Source of the DNA: DASRHY01 sp046765875
Lineage (GTDB): Bacteria > Actinomycetota > Actinomycetes > Propionibacteriales > Kribbellaceae
Reading direction: 5' to 3'
Length of the DNA: 64,000 bases
Assembly: GCA_046765875.1 (NCBI GenBank)
Contig: JBKPSJ010000099.1
Location: forward strand, 20,591-84,590
In this document: one piece after another, positions 15,944-24,497 of the stretch
How the letters are laid out: every line of letters begins with the position of its first letter
Numbering within the stretch: the first letter of the stretch is position 1
Translations under genes and position numbers: made by a program
The notes under the pieces: model-generated
The model's input: only the letters and a program-made list of their open reading frames with translations
Database searches by the model: none
Told to the model about the DNA's origin: nothing

Positions 15944-16633
15944 GTGATCGGGCATACGCTCGCGTTCGCGCCCAGACCTGCCACCCGGGCGTCCTGGGAC
16001 CGGGCGATCGCGATCGGATTCGCGATCGGCTCGACCTGCTTCCTCATCGGGCCGTTCCCCGGGTTCGCCCAGCTCGTGGGCGCCGGCGCGGTCGGCGTGG
16101 TGTTCTTCGTCGGCTCTGTGTTCTTCACGCTCGCGGCGGCCATGGAGCTCCGGGAGGGCACCGTCAGGCGGGGACGCTGGGCCAGAGAACCGACGTGGTG
16201 GAGTGCCGCCATCCAGTTCGCCGGCACGCTGTTGTTCAACATCAGCACGTTCGCCGCAATGCAGGACAGCCTGTCGACGAAGCAACAGGACCGGCTGATC
16301 TGGGCACCCGACGCGTTCGGCTCGGTCTGCTTCCTGATCTCTGGAGCGCTGGCTTACTGGGCCACCACCGGACCGCGGCTACTACCGGAGCGCGTGGACC
16401 GAGAGTGGACGACGGCCGCGGTGAACATGCTCGGCTGTGTGCTTTTCGGGATCTCGGCGGTGGCGTCCTACGTCGTTCCGTCGAGCGGGTCGATCCTCGA
16501 CCTGGCCGCCGCGAACTGGACGACCTCACTCGGTGGGCTGTGCTTCCTGATCGGTTCCCTTCTCAGTCTGCGCGGCCGGCAATCGAAAGGCAGGCACCGA
16601 TCCGGCCGTCCCATCGTTCCTACGGAGGTTTGA
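15944..16633 (+). CDS. YrhK-like multi-pass membrane protein
   Basis: About 229 aa with six predicted membrane segments arranged as three similar two-helix units (IGFAIGSTCFLIGPFPGFAQLV...VVFFVGSVFFTLAAAMEL; FAGTLLFNISTFAAM...AFGSVCFLISGALAY; NMLGCVLFGISAVASYVV...SLGGLCFLIGSLLSL), the pattern of YrhK-domain proteins. The start is unsure: GTG 15944 is used here. An ATG at 15924 sits 7 nt after TACCGT, but its frame stops after seven codons with a GTGA overlap on this start; one more G in that run would fuse them. The gadB gene begins 2 bp after its stop, so the two are one operon with the ClC gene. Confidence 0.7.
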   Translation: MIGHTLAFAPRPATRASWDRAIAIGFAIGSTCFLIGPFPGFAQLVGAGAVGVVFFVGSVFFTLAAAMELREGTVRRGRWAREPTWWSAAIQFAGTLLFNISTFAAMQDSLSTKQQDRLIWAPDAFGSVCFLISGALAYWATTGPRLLPERVDREWTTAAVNMLGCVLFGISAVASYVVPSSGSILDLAAANWTTSLGGLCFLIGSLLSLRGRQSKGRHRSGRPIVPTEV

Positions 16634-16635
16634 GC

Positions 16636-18024
16636 ATGTCGCAAGAGAGCCTGGCCGAGCAGCTCGACCAGCTGGCCAAAGACTACGGAAACAGATTCCT
16701 GCTGGAGCCCGCGCCCGACGACCGGCTCTCGGAGCACGGAATGCTGGCGGTCGACGCCATGCGACTGGTCGGGGCGGAACTCGTGCTGGACGGGATCCCG
16801 ATGCGCAACCTCGCCACCTTCGTGACGACCTGGATGGAGCCCGAGGCACAGCGCATCATCGCGGAGAACCTGCACCGGAACTTCATCGACCACGCGGAGT
16901 ACCCGCAGACCGCCGAGATCGAGCAGCGCTGCATCCGGATTCTCGCCGACCTGTTCCATGCGCCGGGCGAGACCACCGGCGCGCGTACGCAGGGATCGTC
17001 GGAGGCGATCATGCTGGGCGCGCTGTCGCTGAAGTGGAAGTGGCGTCAGCGCCGCGAGCAGGCCGGCAAGAGCACGGAACGGCCGAATCTCGTCTTCGGC
17101 GGCGATGTGCATGTCGTGTGGGACAAGTTCTGTCGGTACTTCGACGTCGAGCCGCGCATCATTCCGCTCCAGCGGGACAAATACACGATCGGGCCGGAGG
17201 ACGTGGAGCCCTTCCTCGACGAGAACACGATCGGCGTCGCCGCGGTTCTGGGTACGACGTTCACCGGACATTCCGACGACATCGTCGGAATCAACGATCT
17301 GCTGCTGCAGGTTAGGAACGAGCGCGGACTCGACATCCCGTTGCACGTCGACGGCGCAAGCGGTGGTTTCGTGTGGCCCTTCCTCTACCCGGATTCGCGG
17401 TGGGACTTCCGTCTGGAACAGGTCCGCTCCATCAACGTCTCCGGGCACAAGTTCGGCTTGGTCTATCCCGGCATCGGCTGGCTCATCTTCAGGGACAAGA
17501 GCGAACTGCCCGACGATCTCGTCTTCGAGGAGAACTACCTCGGCAAGACCGACGCGACCTTCACGCTGAACTTCTCGACCGGTTCCGCGATGGTCCTGGC
17601 CCAGTACTACAACTTCGTACGCTTCGGGCGCGCGGGCTACACCTACATCATGGAGACGATGCAGGCGAACACTCGGCTGCTGGCGCAGCGCCTCACTGAC
17701 ATCGGCATGTTCCGGCTGATCGGTGACGAGAACGAGGAGCAACTCCCGCTGGTCGCGTTCCAACTGGCCGAGGAGCAGAACTTCGACGAGTTCGACATCG
17801 CCTCACAGCTCGCGGCGGAACGAGGCTGGATGGTCCCGGCGTACACGCTGCCGCCGAACGCGGAGCACGTGAAGATCATGCGAGCACTCGTCAAGCTCAC
17901 GCTGGGCCATTCGCTGGTCATGACCCTCGCCGACGACATCGCCGAGGCTTGCGAAACACTCAAGAAGAAGGGCGGCCTGCACGAGATCGACCGCCAGCGG
18001 GTCAAGACGGGAGTTGGGTACTGA
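16636..18024 (+). CDS. gadB: Glutamate decarboxylase
   Basis: A 462-aa PLP enzyme converting glutamate to GABA and CO2 with uptake of a cytoplasmic proton. Family landmarks are PMRNLATFVTTWMEPEAQRIIAEN near the N-terminus, GARTQGSSEAIMLGAL (phosphate-binding), HVDGASGGFVWPF (Asp contacting the pyridine N), and SGHKFG with Lys272 as the Schiff-base lysine. Length is normal for the family. GGAGG lies 7 nt before ATG 16636. No glutamate/GABA antiporter gene is adjacent; instead a YrhK-like membrane protein precedes it by 2 bp and a ClC channel follows by 16 bp. Confidence 0.95.
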   Translation: MSQESLAEQLDQLAKDYGNRFLLEPAPDDRLSEHGMLAVDAMRLVGAELVLDGIPMRNLATFVTTWMEPEAQRIIAENLHRNFIDHAEYPQTAEIEQRCIRILADLFHAPGETTGARTQGSSEAIMLGALSLKWKWRQRREQAGKSTERPNLVFGGDVHVVWDKFCRYFDVEPRIIPLQRDKYTIGPEDVEPFLDENTIGVAAVLGTTFTGHSDDIVGINDLLLQVRNERGLDIPLHVDGASGGFVWPFLYPDSRWDFRLEQVRSINVSGHKFGLVYPGIGWLIFRDKSELPDDLVFEENYLGKTDATFTLNFSTGSAMVLAQYYNFVRFGRAGYTYIMETMQANTRLLAQRLTDIGMFRLIGDENEEQLPLVAFQLAEEQNFDEFDIASQLAAERGWMVPAYTLPPNAEHVKIMRALVKLTLGHSLVMTLADDIAEACETLKKKGGLHEIDRQRVKTGVGY

Positions 18025-18040
18025 CGGCCAGGACTCCGCA

Positions 18041-19429
18041 ATGTGCCCAACCGGCCCCGACTCAGACCGGCCCGTAGACGCGCCGCGCCTCGAGTCGACC
18101 TCGACTGAAGCGCTCCACCCGACCAGGGCACAGGCACAGGGCTACCTCGCACTGATCGGGCTCGGCGCCGCCATCGGTGTCCCCGCAGCATTGTTGGCGG
18201 CGGTGTTCCTCGCGCTGGTGCACTGGTGCGAGAACGCGTTGTGGAGCGACCTGCCCCGCCACCTCGGGGAAAGCGCTCCGCCCTGGTACCTCGTGATCGG
18301 ACTTCCCCTCGTCGGTGCGGCGGTGGTCGTCCTGGCTCGAGCGTTGCTGCCGGGCGACGGGGGACACTCGCCGCTGCAGGGGATCGGCGGTGCCCCGACG
18401 CCGTGGCGGTACGGACCGGGAGTGGCGCTCGCCGCCGTGGGCACGCTGGCCTTCGGCGCCGTGCTCGGCCCCGAGGCTCCCCTGATCGCGCTCGGGTCGG
18501 TGGTCGGAACCGGCGCAGCGTCGCTGGTACGGCTCCGCCGCCCGGGCGAGCAGGTGATCGCGACGGCGGGCTCCTTCTCGGCAGTGTCCGCGCTGTTCGG
18601 TGGCCCTCTGGTCGCCGGGTTCCTGCTGCTGGAGGGGGGCCTGGCTGCCGGCGCGTCGCTGTTGCCCGCCCTGCTCCCTGGGCTGATGGCCGCGGCTGTC
18701 GGCTACGTGCTGTTCGTCGGTCTGGGTAGCTGGGGCGGGCTCGATCAGACCAGCCTCGTGGTGCCCGGTCTGCCCGACTACCAAGGCACGCGCGTGGTCG
18801 ACTTGTTGCTCGCGATCGTGGTGGGCGTGCTGGCCAGCCTTGTCATCAGCAACGTGCAGGTGCTCGCCCGTGTCATCGACCGCGCATCGGCCGGCCCGCC
18901 AAGGAACAGATATGGCGTGCTCCTGCTAGGCGGTGTGCTGGTCGGCGTGATCGCGCAGGCGGCGCAGTGGCTGGGCGCGGACTCGCAGGAGGTCCTGTTC
19001 TCCGGGCAGTCTGCCATTCCGCAGGAACTCGCGGAGAACAGCGTCCGGGTTCTGCTGGTCATCGTTGTCGCCAAGGCGCTGGCCTACGCGATCTCCCTGG
19101 GCTGTGGCTTCCGTGGTGGACCGGTGTTCCCCGCGATGTTTGTCGGCGTCGGCATCGCCACCTTCGCCTGTATCCTTTTCGACTCATCCATCACGTGGGC
19201 GCTCGCGGTGGGCGCTGCCGCCGGGATGGCCGCGGGAACCGGCCTTGTCTTCAGTGCCCTGCTGTTCAGCATGATGCTCGTCGGAGGCAACGGCCGCGAC
19301 GCGTTGCCCGCAGCGGTGCTCGCAGTCATCGCGGCCTGGCTCACGAACGCGGCGCTGGCCAGGCGTAGAGACCAGGACACGTCAGAGGCCGGCCCGACCG
19401 CTCAGGCCTCCGCCGGCTCGAACACCTGA
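18041..19429 (+). CDS. ClC-family chloride channel/antiporter
   Basis: A 462-aa membrane protein from ATG 18041 (AGGA 8 nt upstream); an in-frame TTG overlaps the gadB end but lacks a site. The selectivity-filter regions are present in modified form: GDGGHSPLQG for GSGIP, GAVLGPEAPLIALGS with the gating Glu, and GCGFRGGPVFPAMFVGV for GxFxP. In E. coli ClC antiporters act as an electrical shunt during glutamate-dependent acid resistance, which matches its place directly behind gadB. The absence of C-terminal CBS domains is normal for prokaryotic members. Confidence 0.92.
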   Translation: MCPTGPDSDRPVDAPRLESTSTEALHPTRAQAQGYLALIGLGAAIGVPAALLAAVFLALVHWCENALWSDLPRHLGESAPPWYLVIGLPLVGAAVVVLARALLPGDGGHSPLQGIGGAPTPWRYGPGVALAAVGTLAFGAVLGPEAPLIALGSVVGTGAASLVRLRRPGEQVIATAGSFSAVSALFGGPLVAGFLLLEGGLAAGASLLPALLPGLMAAAVGYVLFVGLGSWGGLDQTSLVVPGLPDYQGTRVVDLLLAIVVGVLASLVISNVQVLARVIDRASAGPPRNRYGVLLLGGVLVGVIAQAAQWLGADSQEVLFSGQSAIPQELAENSVRVLLVIVVAKALAYAISLGCGFRGGPVFPAMFVGVGIATFACILFDSSITWALAVGAAAGMAAGTGLVFSALLFSMMLVGGNGRDALPAAVLAVIAAWLTNAALARRRDQDTSEAGPTAQASAGSNT

Positions 19430-19460
19430 CCGGACTGCGCCGTTCGTGTAGAACACGAGA

Positions 19461-20681
19461 GTGACTACTCGACGCCGGCCGCGCTGGTCTGAGCTGCGGC
19501 CCCTGCTCCGTCCGGCCGAAGTGGGCGTGCGGCACCGAACCGAACATCGGCTCGCTCGGGCCGCGTCGATCGCGGACCTGCGGCTGCTGGCCCGGCGACG
19601 GGCACCTCGCGCGGTCTTCGACTACACCGACGGCGCTGCCGGCGAAGAGGTCGCCCTTCGCCGGTCCAGGCAGGCCTTCGGCCGGGTGGAGTTCCAGCCA
19701 CGAGTTCTTCGAGACGTCTCGAAGGTGGACACGTCGACGACGATCCTGGGGCAACCATCGGCACTGCCACTGGTGTTCGGCCCCACCGGGTTCACCCGGA
19801 TGATGCACACCGAAGGCGAGTCCGCGGTCGCGCGAGTCGCGGCCCGGGTCGGGATCCCGTACGCGCTGTCCACGATGGGAACCACCTCCATCGAGGACCT
19901 CGCGGCCTCGGCACCGGGCGGACGGCTGTGGTTCCAGCTCTATCTGTGGCGTGACCGGGCGGCCAGCCACGACTTCGTCGAACGGGCTCGGGAGGCGGGC
20001 TATGAAGCCCTTGTGCTCACCGCCGACACGCCCGTTCCGGGTGCCCGTCTGCGCGACGTCCGCAACGGCTTGACGATCCCACCGTCGCTGTCGATGCGTA
20101 CCTTCGCCGAGGGAGTCCTGCACCCGGCCTGGTGGTTCGACCTGCTGACTACAGAGACGTTGGAGTTCGCGTCGCTCAACCGTTTCGAAGGTACGGTCGC
20201 AGAGCTGGCCGGGCGGATCTTCGACCCGTCAACGACATTGTCCGACCTGTCGTGGTTGCGGTCGGTGTGGCCCGGGCACCTCGTGGTCAAGGGGGTGCAA
20301 AACGTCGCCGACGCTCAAGCGGTGGTCGATGCCGGTGCCGACGCCCTCGTCGTCTCGAACCACGGTGGCCGCCAGCTCGACCGCGCCCCTACCCCGCTGG
20401 AGGCGCTGCCCGCGGTGGTCGACGCCGTGGGCGACCGGGCCGAGGTGTACGTCGACGGCGGCATAACGTCCGGCAGCGACCTCGTCGCGGCAGTCGCCCT
20501 CGGTGCTCGCGCGGGGCTGGTCGGCCGCGCGTACCTGTACGGCCTGATGGCAGGCGGCGAGCGCGGCGTGCAACGGGTCGCCGACATCCTGCACAGGGAG
20601 GTCACGAACACCATGGCCCTGCTGGGGGTGACACAGGTCGAGGAGCTATCCCGTGACCATGTACGTCTGCGTGGCGGCTGA
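19461..20681 (+). CDS. lldD: FMN-dependent alpha-hydroxy-acid (L-lactate) dehydrogenase
   Basis: A 406-aa TIM-barrel flavoenzyme. Landmarks are FDYTDGAAGEEVALRRSRQAF at the start, PLVFGPTGFTRMMHTEGE, LWFQLYLWRDR, LVVKGVQNVADAQ with the FMN Lys, and VVSNHGGRQLDRAPTPLEAL with the catalytic His and substrate Arg. It oxidises a 2-hydroxy acid, typically L-lactate, to the 2-oxo acid; lactate versus a longer acid cannot be settled. The start is GTG. It is the first gene of a six-gene same-strand run with gaps of 6-43 bp that also encodes a formamidase, two SDRs, an esterase and a probable F420 enzyme. Confidence 0.88.
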   Translation: MTTRRRPRWSELRPLLRPAEVGVRHRTEHRLARAASIADLRLLARRRAPRAVFDYTDGAAGEEVALRRSRQAFGRVEFQPRVLRDVSKVDTSTTILGQPSALPLVFGPTGFTRMMHTEGESAVARVAARVGIPYALSTMGTTSIEDLAASAPGGRLWFQLYLWRDRAASHDFVERAREAGYEALVLTADTPVPGARLRDVRNGLTIPPSLSMRTFAEGVLHPAWWFDLLTTETLEFASLNRFEGTVAELAGRIFDPSTTLSDLSWLRSVWPGHLVVKGVQNVADAQAVVDAGADALVVSNHGGRQLDRAPTPLEALPAVVDAVGDRAEVYVDGGITSGSDLVAAVALGARAGLVGRAYLYGLMAGGERGVQRVADILHREVTNTMALLGVTQVEELSRDHVRLRGG

Positions 20682-20695
20682 GGTACTTTCCCCGA

Positions 20696-21703
20696 ATGGA
20701 GCTCATCGAGTACACGCCGACTCGCGAGCAGTACGCATACACGTTCGGAGGCGCTCCCCCGGCCATGCGGGTCAAGCCGGGCACGGCGCTGCGGCTGTGG
20801 TCCGACGACGCGTTCGGTGGGGTTCTGCGTAGCGTCGACGATCTGTCCAGCGCCAAGGTCGACCTGAGGTACGTCAACCCGCAGACCGGTCCGTTCTACG
20901 TCGAGGGCGCCGAGCCCGGCGACACGCTCGTACTGCACCTGGTCTCGTTGGAGCCGGCTCGCGACTGGGGGGCATCGGCAACGATCCCGTTCTTCGGCGG
21001 CATGACCAGCACCGACCGCGTCGTCACGCTTCAGGACCCGCTTCCCGACACCACCTGGATCTACGAGCTCGACCGCGACCGCAAGACGGTGGCGTTCGCG
21101 GCGCGGCACAGCGACCATCGCATCGAGCTGCCGGTCGAGCCGATGCTCGGCACCGTCGGTGTCGCACCGGTCGGTGGTGAGGTGCGTTCCTCGCTCGTAC
21201 CCGACCGCTTCGGCGGCAACATGGACACTCCCCAGATGCGGGCGGGATCGACGGTCTTCCTCGGCGTCAATGTCGAGGGCGCGATTTTCTCCGTCGGCGA
21301 CGGTCATTACCGGCAAGGCGAGGGCGAGGCTTGCGGTACGGCGGTCGAAGGCGCGATGACCAGCACCCTCATTGTCGATCTGATCAAGGGCAACGCCCCG
21401 GGCTGGCCTCGGGTCGAGGACGACACGCACTGGATGACCGTGGGCTCGAGCCGGCCGATGGAGGACTCGTGGCGCATCGCGAACGCCGAGCTCGTCCACT
21501 GGATCTCCGACCTCTACGGCCTCCACGTGATGGACGCCTACCAGCTCTGCTCGCAGATCGCCGAGGTGCCGGTCGCGAACGTCGTCGACGCGAACTACAG
21601 CGTCGTCGTCAAAGCCGCCAAGGCCCTTCTCCCTGCCGTCGACGCGTATGACGGCATCCACGCCGACCTGGTTACCCGCGCCCGGTCCCTCGGCACCCTC
21701 TGA
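20696..21703 (+). CDS. Acetamidase/formamidase-family protein
   Basis: A 335-aa protein with the FmdA/AmdA fold: VKPGTALRLWSDDAFGG, NPQTGPFYVEGAEPGDTLVLHLVSLEP, VAPVGGEVRSSLVPDRFGGNMDTPQMRAGSTVFLGVNVEGAIFSVGDGHYRQGEGEACGTAVE. The last block is the family's metal/active-site segment. Members hydrolyse short amides to ammonia and the acid. TACTTT lies 6 nt before ATG 20696, so it may also be transcribed leaderless in addition to readthrough from the lldD gene 14 bp upstream. Confidence 0.88.
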   Translation: MELIEYTPTREQYAYTFGGAPPAMRVKPGTALRLWSDDAFGGVLRSVDDLSSAKVDLRYVNPQTGPFYVEGAEPGDTLVLHLVSLEPARDWGASATIPFFGGMTSTDRVVTLQDPLPDTTWIYELDRDRKTVAFAARHSDHRIELPVEPMLGTVGVAPVGGEVRSSLVPDRFGGNMDTPQMRAGSTVFLGVNVEGAIFSVGDGHYRQGEGEACGTAVEGAMTSTLIVDLIKGNAPGWPRVEDDTHWMTVGSSRPMEDSWRIANAELVHWISDLYGLHVMDAYQLCSQIAEVPVANVVDANYSVVVKAAKALLPAVDAYDGIHADLVTRARSLGTL

Positions 21704-21746
21704 AGACCCGCGCCGCTACTCGGCCCGAACCCGGAAGGCAAGGCCC

Positions 21747-22511
21747 ATGGATCTGCAGCTCAACGGCACCCGCGTCCTCGTCACCGGCGGCACCCGTGGC
21801 ATCGGCCGCGCCATCGTCGAGGGCTTTCTCGACGAAGGCGCCACCGTCGGTTTCTGCGCGCGCAATCCCGAGGAGGTGGCCGCAACCCAGCAAGCCCTGA
21901 AGGAGCGGGGCAGCGGCACTGTGACCGGCACAGTCGTCGATGTGGGCGACGCCGATGCCCTCGCCGCATGGGTAGAGGAGTCTGCCGGCGCGTTCGGCGG
22001 ACTCGACGTGGTGGTCGCCAACGTGAGCGCCCTCGCCATCCCGGACACCGAGGAGAACTGGCAGACCAGCCTCAACGTCGATCTGATGCACACGGTCCGC
22101 CTCGTGCGCGCGGCGATGCCGCACCTCGAGCGCAGCGAGGCCCCTTCCATCATCGCCATCTCCAGCGTCTCCGGACGCGAGTCGGACTTCGCCTCCGGAC
22201 CGTACGGCACGGCCAAGACGGCCATCGTCGGCTACATCAACGGGCTCGCACTCCAGCTGGCCGAGAAGGGGATCCGCGCGAACACCGTCTCCCCAGGCAA
22301 CACCTACTTCGAGGGTGGGGTCTGGGCCAGCATCGAAGGCGGTAATCCCGAGCTGTTCGAGATGGCCGTCGGACTCAACCCGACCGGACACATGGGTACG
22401 CCCGAAGAAATCGCCGGGCCAGTGGTCTTCCTGGCCAGCCCCCGAGCCCGGCGAGTCAGCGGCACTAACCTGGTCGTTGACGGCGCCCTGACCCGAGGCA
22501 TCCAGCTCTAG
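21747..22511 (+). CDS. Short-chain dehydrogenase/reductase
   Basis: A 254-aa classical SDR. It shows TGGTRGIG (cofactor), VVANVSAL in place of NNAG, the catalytic Ser in AISSVSGRES, and YGTAK as the YxxxK pair; it ends with the usual FLASPRARRVSGTNLVVDGALTRGI. The Asp in VVDVGD suggests an NAD(H)-binding acidic loop, weakly. ATG 21747 follows a GGAAGG site. The substrate is unknown; its place between the formamidase-like and esterase genes suggests one catabolic route. Confidence 0.9.
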   Translation: MDLQLNGTRVLVTGGTRGIGRAIVEGFLDEGATVGFCARNPEEVAATQQALKERGSGTVTGTVVDVGDADALAAWVEESAGAFGGLDVVVANVSALAIPDTEENWQTSLNVDLMHTVRLVRAAMPHLERSEAPSIIAISSVSGRESDFASGPYGTAKTAIVGYINGLALQLAEKGIRANTVSPGNTYFEGGVWASIEGGNPELFEMAVGLNPTGHMGTPEEIAGPVVFLASPRARRVSGTNLVVDGALTRGIQL

Positions 22512-22529
22512 CGCCATAATCAGCCGACA

Positions 22530-23549
22530 ATGAGCGGCCAATCGACACCCCTGGTGCCGCCGACCGAGCCCAGCCTGCGTGGGCGGGTCATGCTCTGGTC
22601 GGTCGGCGCCGCGGTCCGCGCGAGTCTGGTGGTGAGCCCGCGGCCGGCCGCCCTGCTCGTACGCAGGGTGTTCGCCGCCGGAGGCAAGCAGACCGCCGCC
22701 TCGCTGGACAAGCACGCGCCGACCGATGTCACCGTCCTGGTCGACCAGCGCTATGGCGAGGACGCCGACATGCTCCTCGACGTGGTCCACCCGATGTCGG
22801 TCCAGTGGCGGCTGCCATTGCTGCTGTGGGTACACGGCGGCGGCTTCGTCGGCGGTTCGAAGGACGAGTTGATCGGCTACTTCAAGGTGATCGCCAGCCG
22901 CGGGTACGTAGTGGCCGCCCCCCAGTACTCTCTTGCGCCGGAGCACCGATATCCGACTCCGCCCCGGCAGGTGATGCAGGCGCTGGACTACCTCCAAGGA
23001 AACGCTGCGCGCTTGCACCTCGACCCGAACCGCATCGTGATCGCCGGTGACTCGGCCGGCGCCCACATCGCCGCCCAGATCGCGGCAATGGTCACGACCC
23101 CTGGGTACGCCGAGAAGGTCGGCGTACAGCCCACTATCACGGCGGCGCAGTTGCGCGGCCTCGTCCTCGCATGCGGACCCTACGACCTCGCCCTCGTCGA
23201 CAGTGCGAGCAGCCCGGCAGGCCACCGGTTCATCAGCGCCGTGTTGTGGGCCTACTCGGGCACCCGGCGCTATCGCGACGAGCCCGCCTTCGCCGCATGG
23301 TCGATCACTGACAACATCAGCCCGGCGTTTCCGCCGACGCTCATCACGGTCGGAAATGCCGATCCCCTCCGCGCGCACTCCGAGCGCCTCGCGGACGCAC
23401 TCCACGCCGCCGGACAGGAACCCGAGACGGTGTTCTGGCCTGACGACCGGCAACCGCCGCTGGGACACGAGTACCAGTTCGACCTCGACAGCGACGCCGG
23501 CCAGCACTTCCTCGACCGGCTGCTGAGATTCCTCGCAGCCCGTCTCTGA
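22530..23549 (+). CDS. Alpha/beta-hydrolase of the hormone-sensitive-lipase (HGGG) type
   Basis: A 339-aa esterase-like protein. LLLWVHGGGFVGGSKDEL is the HGGG oxyanion motif, GDSAGAHIAAQIA holds the nucleophile Ser, NADPLRAHSERLADAL contains the catalytic Asp, and the C-terminal LGHEYQFDL the His. The N-terminus (VMLWSVGAAVRASLVVSPRPAALLVRRVF) is amphipathic, perhaps membrane-associated, but is not a clear signal peptide. It hydrolyses a carboxylic ester of unknown identity. Gaps of 18 bp on both sides place it in the six-gene run. Confidence 0.87.
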   Translation: MSGQSTPLVPPTEPSLRGRVMLWSVGAAVRASLVVSPRPAALLVRRVFAAGGKQTAASLDKHAPTDVTVLVDQRYGEDADMLLDVVHPMSVQWRLPLLLWVHGGGFVGGSKDELIGYFKVIASRGYVVAAPQYSLAPEHRYPTPPRQVMQALDYLQGNAARLHLDPNRIVIAGDSAGAHIAAQIAAMVTTPGYAEKVGVQPTITAAQLRGLVLACGPYDLALVDSASSPAGHRFISAVLWAYSGTRRYRDEPAFAAWSITDNISPAFPPTLITVGNADPLRAHSERLADALHAAGQEPETVFWPDDRQPPLGHEYQFDLDSDAGQHFLDRLLRFLAARL

Positions 23550-23567
23550 CAGATAAGGGAGACACAG

Positions 23568-24491
23568 ATGTCGTACACCTCCGATTCGGTACCGGACCTG
23601 ACCGGTCGCACGGCGGTGGTCACCGGTGCGAACGGTGGATTGGGCCTTCAGACCGCGAAGGTGCTGGCCGCCAAAGGCGCCCATGTGATCATGGCAGTAC
23701 GCAACCAGGACAAGGCCGCGAAGGCTGTCGAGGAGATCCGGGCCGAGACAGCGGAGCCGGCGCTGGAACTGGTCGAGCTGGACCTGGCTTCGCAGGCATC
23801 GGTCAAGACGGCGGCTCAACAGATCCTGGCCGTGCATCAGGTGATCGACATTCTGGTCAACAACGCCGGGCTGATGGCGATGCCCGAGCGGGCGACCGAG
23901 GACGGTTACGAGATGCAGTTCGGGGTGAACCACCTCGGCCACTGGACCTTCACGGCACTGCTGATGCCGGCGCTGCTGGCCGCTCCGGCCGGCCGCGTCG
24001 TCACGGTGACGAGTACGGCGCACCATCTCGGCCGCACAGTGGATCCGGACAACCCGAACCTGCACGGCAAGTACGACCCGTGGCGCGCCTATTCGCAGTC
24101 CAAGCTCGCGAACTACCACTTCGCACTCGGTCTGCAGCAGGAGTTCGAACGGGCCGGACAGCAGGCACAAAGCCTTGTCGCCCACCCCGGGCTGTCACAC
24201 AGCGACCTGCAGACCACGACGGTCGCCGAGGGTGGCGGCGGATGGATGGGCCCGATGTGGGCATGGATGGCCAAGCACACCGGCATGGGCGTCGAAGCCG
24301 GCGCCATGCCGCAGATCCGCGCGGCCACCGACCCCAACGCCAAGGGTGGTGAGTTCTACGGCCCACGGTTCGGCAACTTCGGACCGGCGGTACGGCTGCC
24401 GCTCCTGCGGCCGGGCTCCGACCAGGCGATCCGGACTCTGTGGCAAGTGTCCGAACGGGAAACCGGTGTCCCGCTGAAGATCACTGGCTGA
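23568..24491 (+). CDS. SDR oxidoreductase (retinol-dehydrogenase-like)
   Basis: A 307-aa extended-type SDR with TGANGGLG, the acidic AVRN loop, DILVNNAGLMAMP, FGVNHLGHWTF, the catalytic Ser in VTVTSTAHH, and YSQSKLAN as YxxxK. The C-terminus has an extra GGGGWMGPMWAWMAKHTGMG segment common in this light-dependent protochlorophyllide/retinol-like subgroup. AAGGGAG precedes the ATG. The substrate is unknown. It is 6 bp upstream of the LLM oxidoreductase gene. Confidence 0.9.
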   Translation: MSYTSDSVPDLTGRTAVVTGANGGLGLQTAKVLAAKGAHVIMAVRNQDKAAKAVEEIRAETAEPALELVELDLASQASVKTAAQQILAVHQVIDILVNNAGLMAMPERATEDGYEMQFGVNHLGHWTFTALLMPALLAAPAGRVVTVTSTAHHLGRTVDPDNPNLHGKYDPWRAYSQSKLANYHFALGLQQEFERAGQQAQSLVAHPGLSHSDLQTTTVAEGGGGWMGPMWAWMAKHTGMGVEAGAMPQIRAATDPNAKGGEFYGPRFGNFGPAVRLPLLRPGSDQAIRTLWQVSERETGVPLKITG

Positions 24492-24497
24492 GCGCCT

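Noticed and set aside
21672..24185. Very long open frame on the minus strand (837 codons)
   Set aside because: It runs antisense to an SDR, an esterase and another SDR with clear motifs; it shows no family features and has the Arg/Gly/His-rich composition of a high-GC shadow frame.
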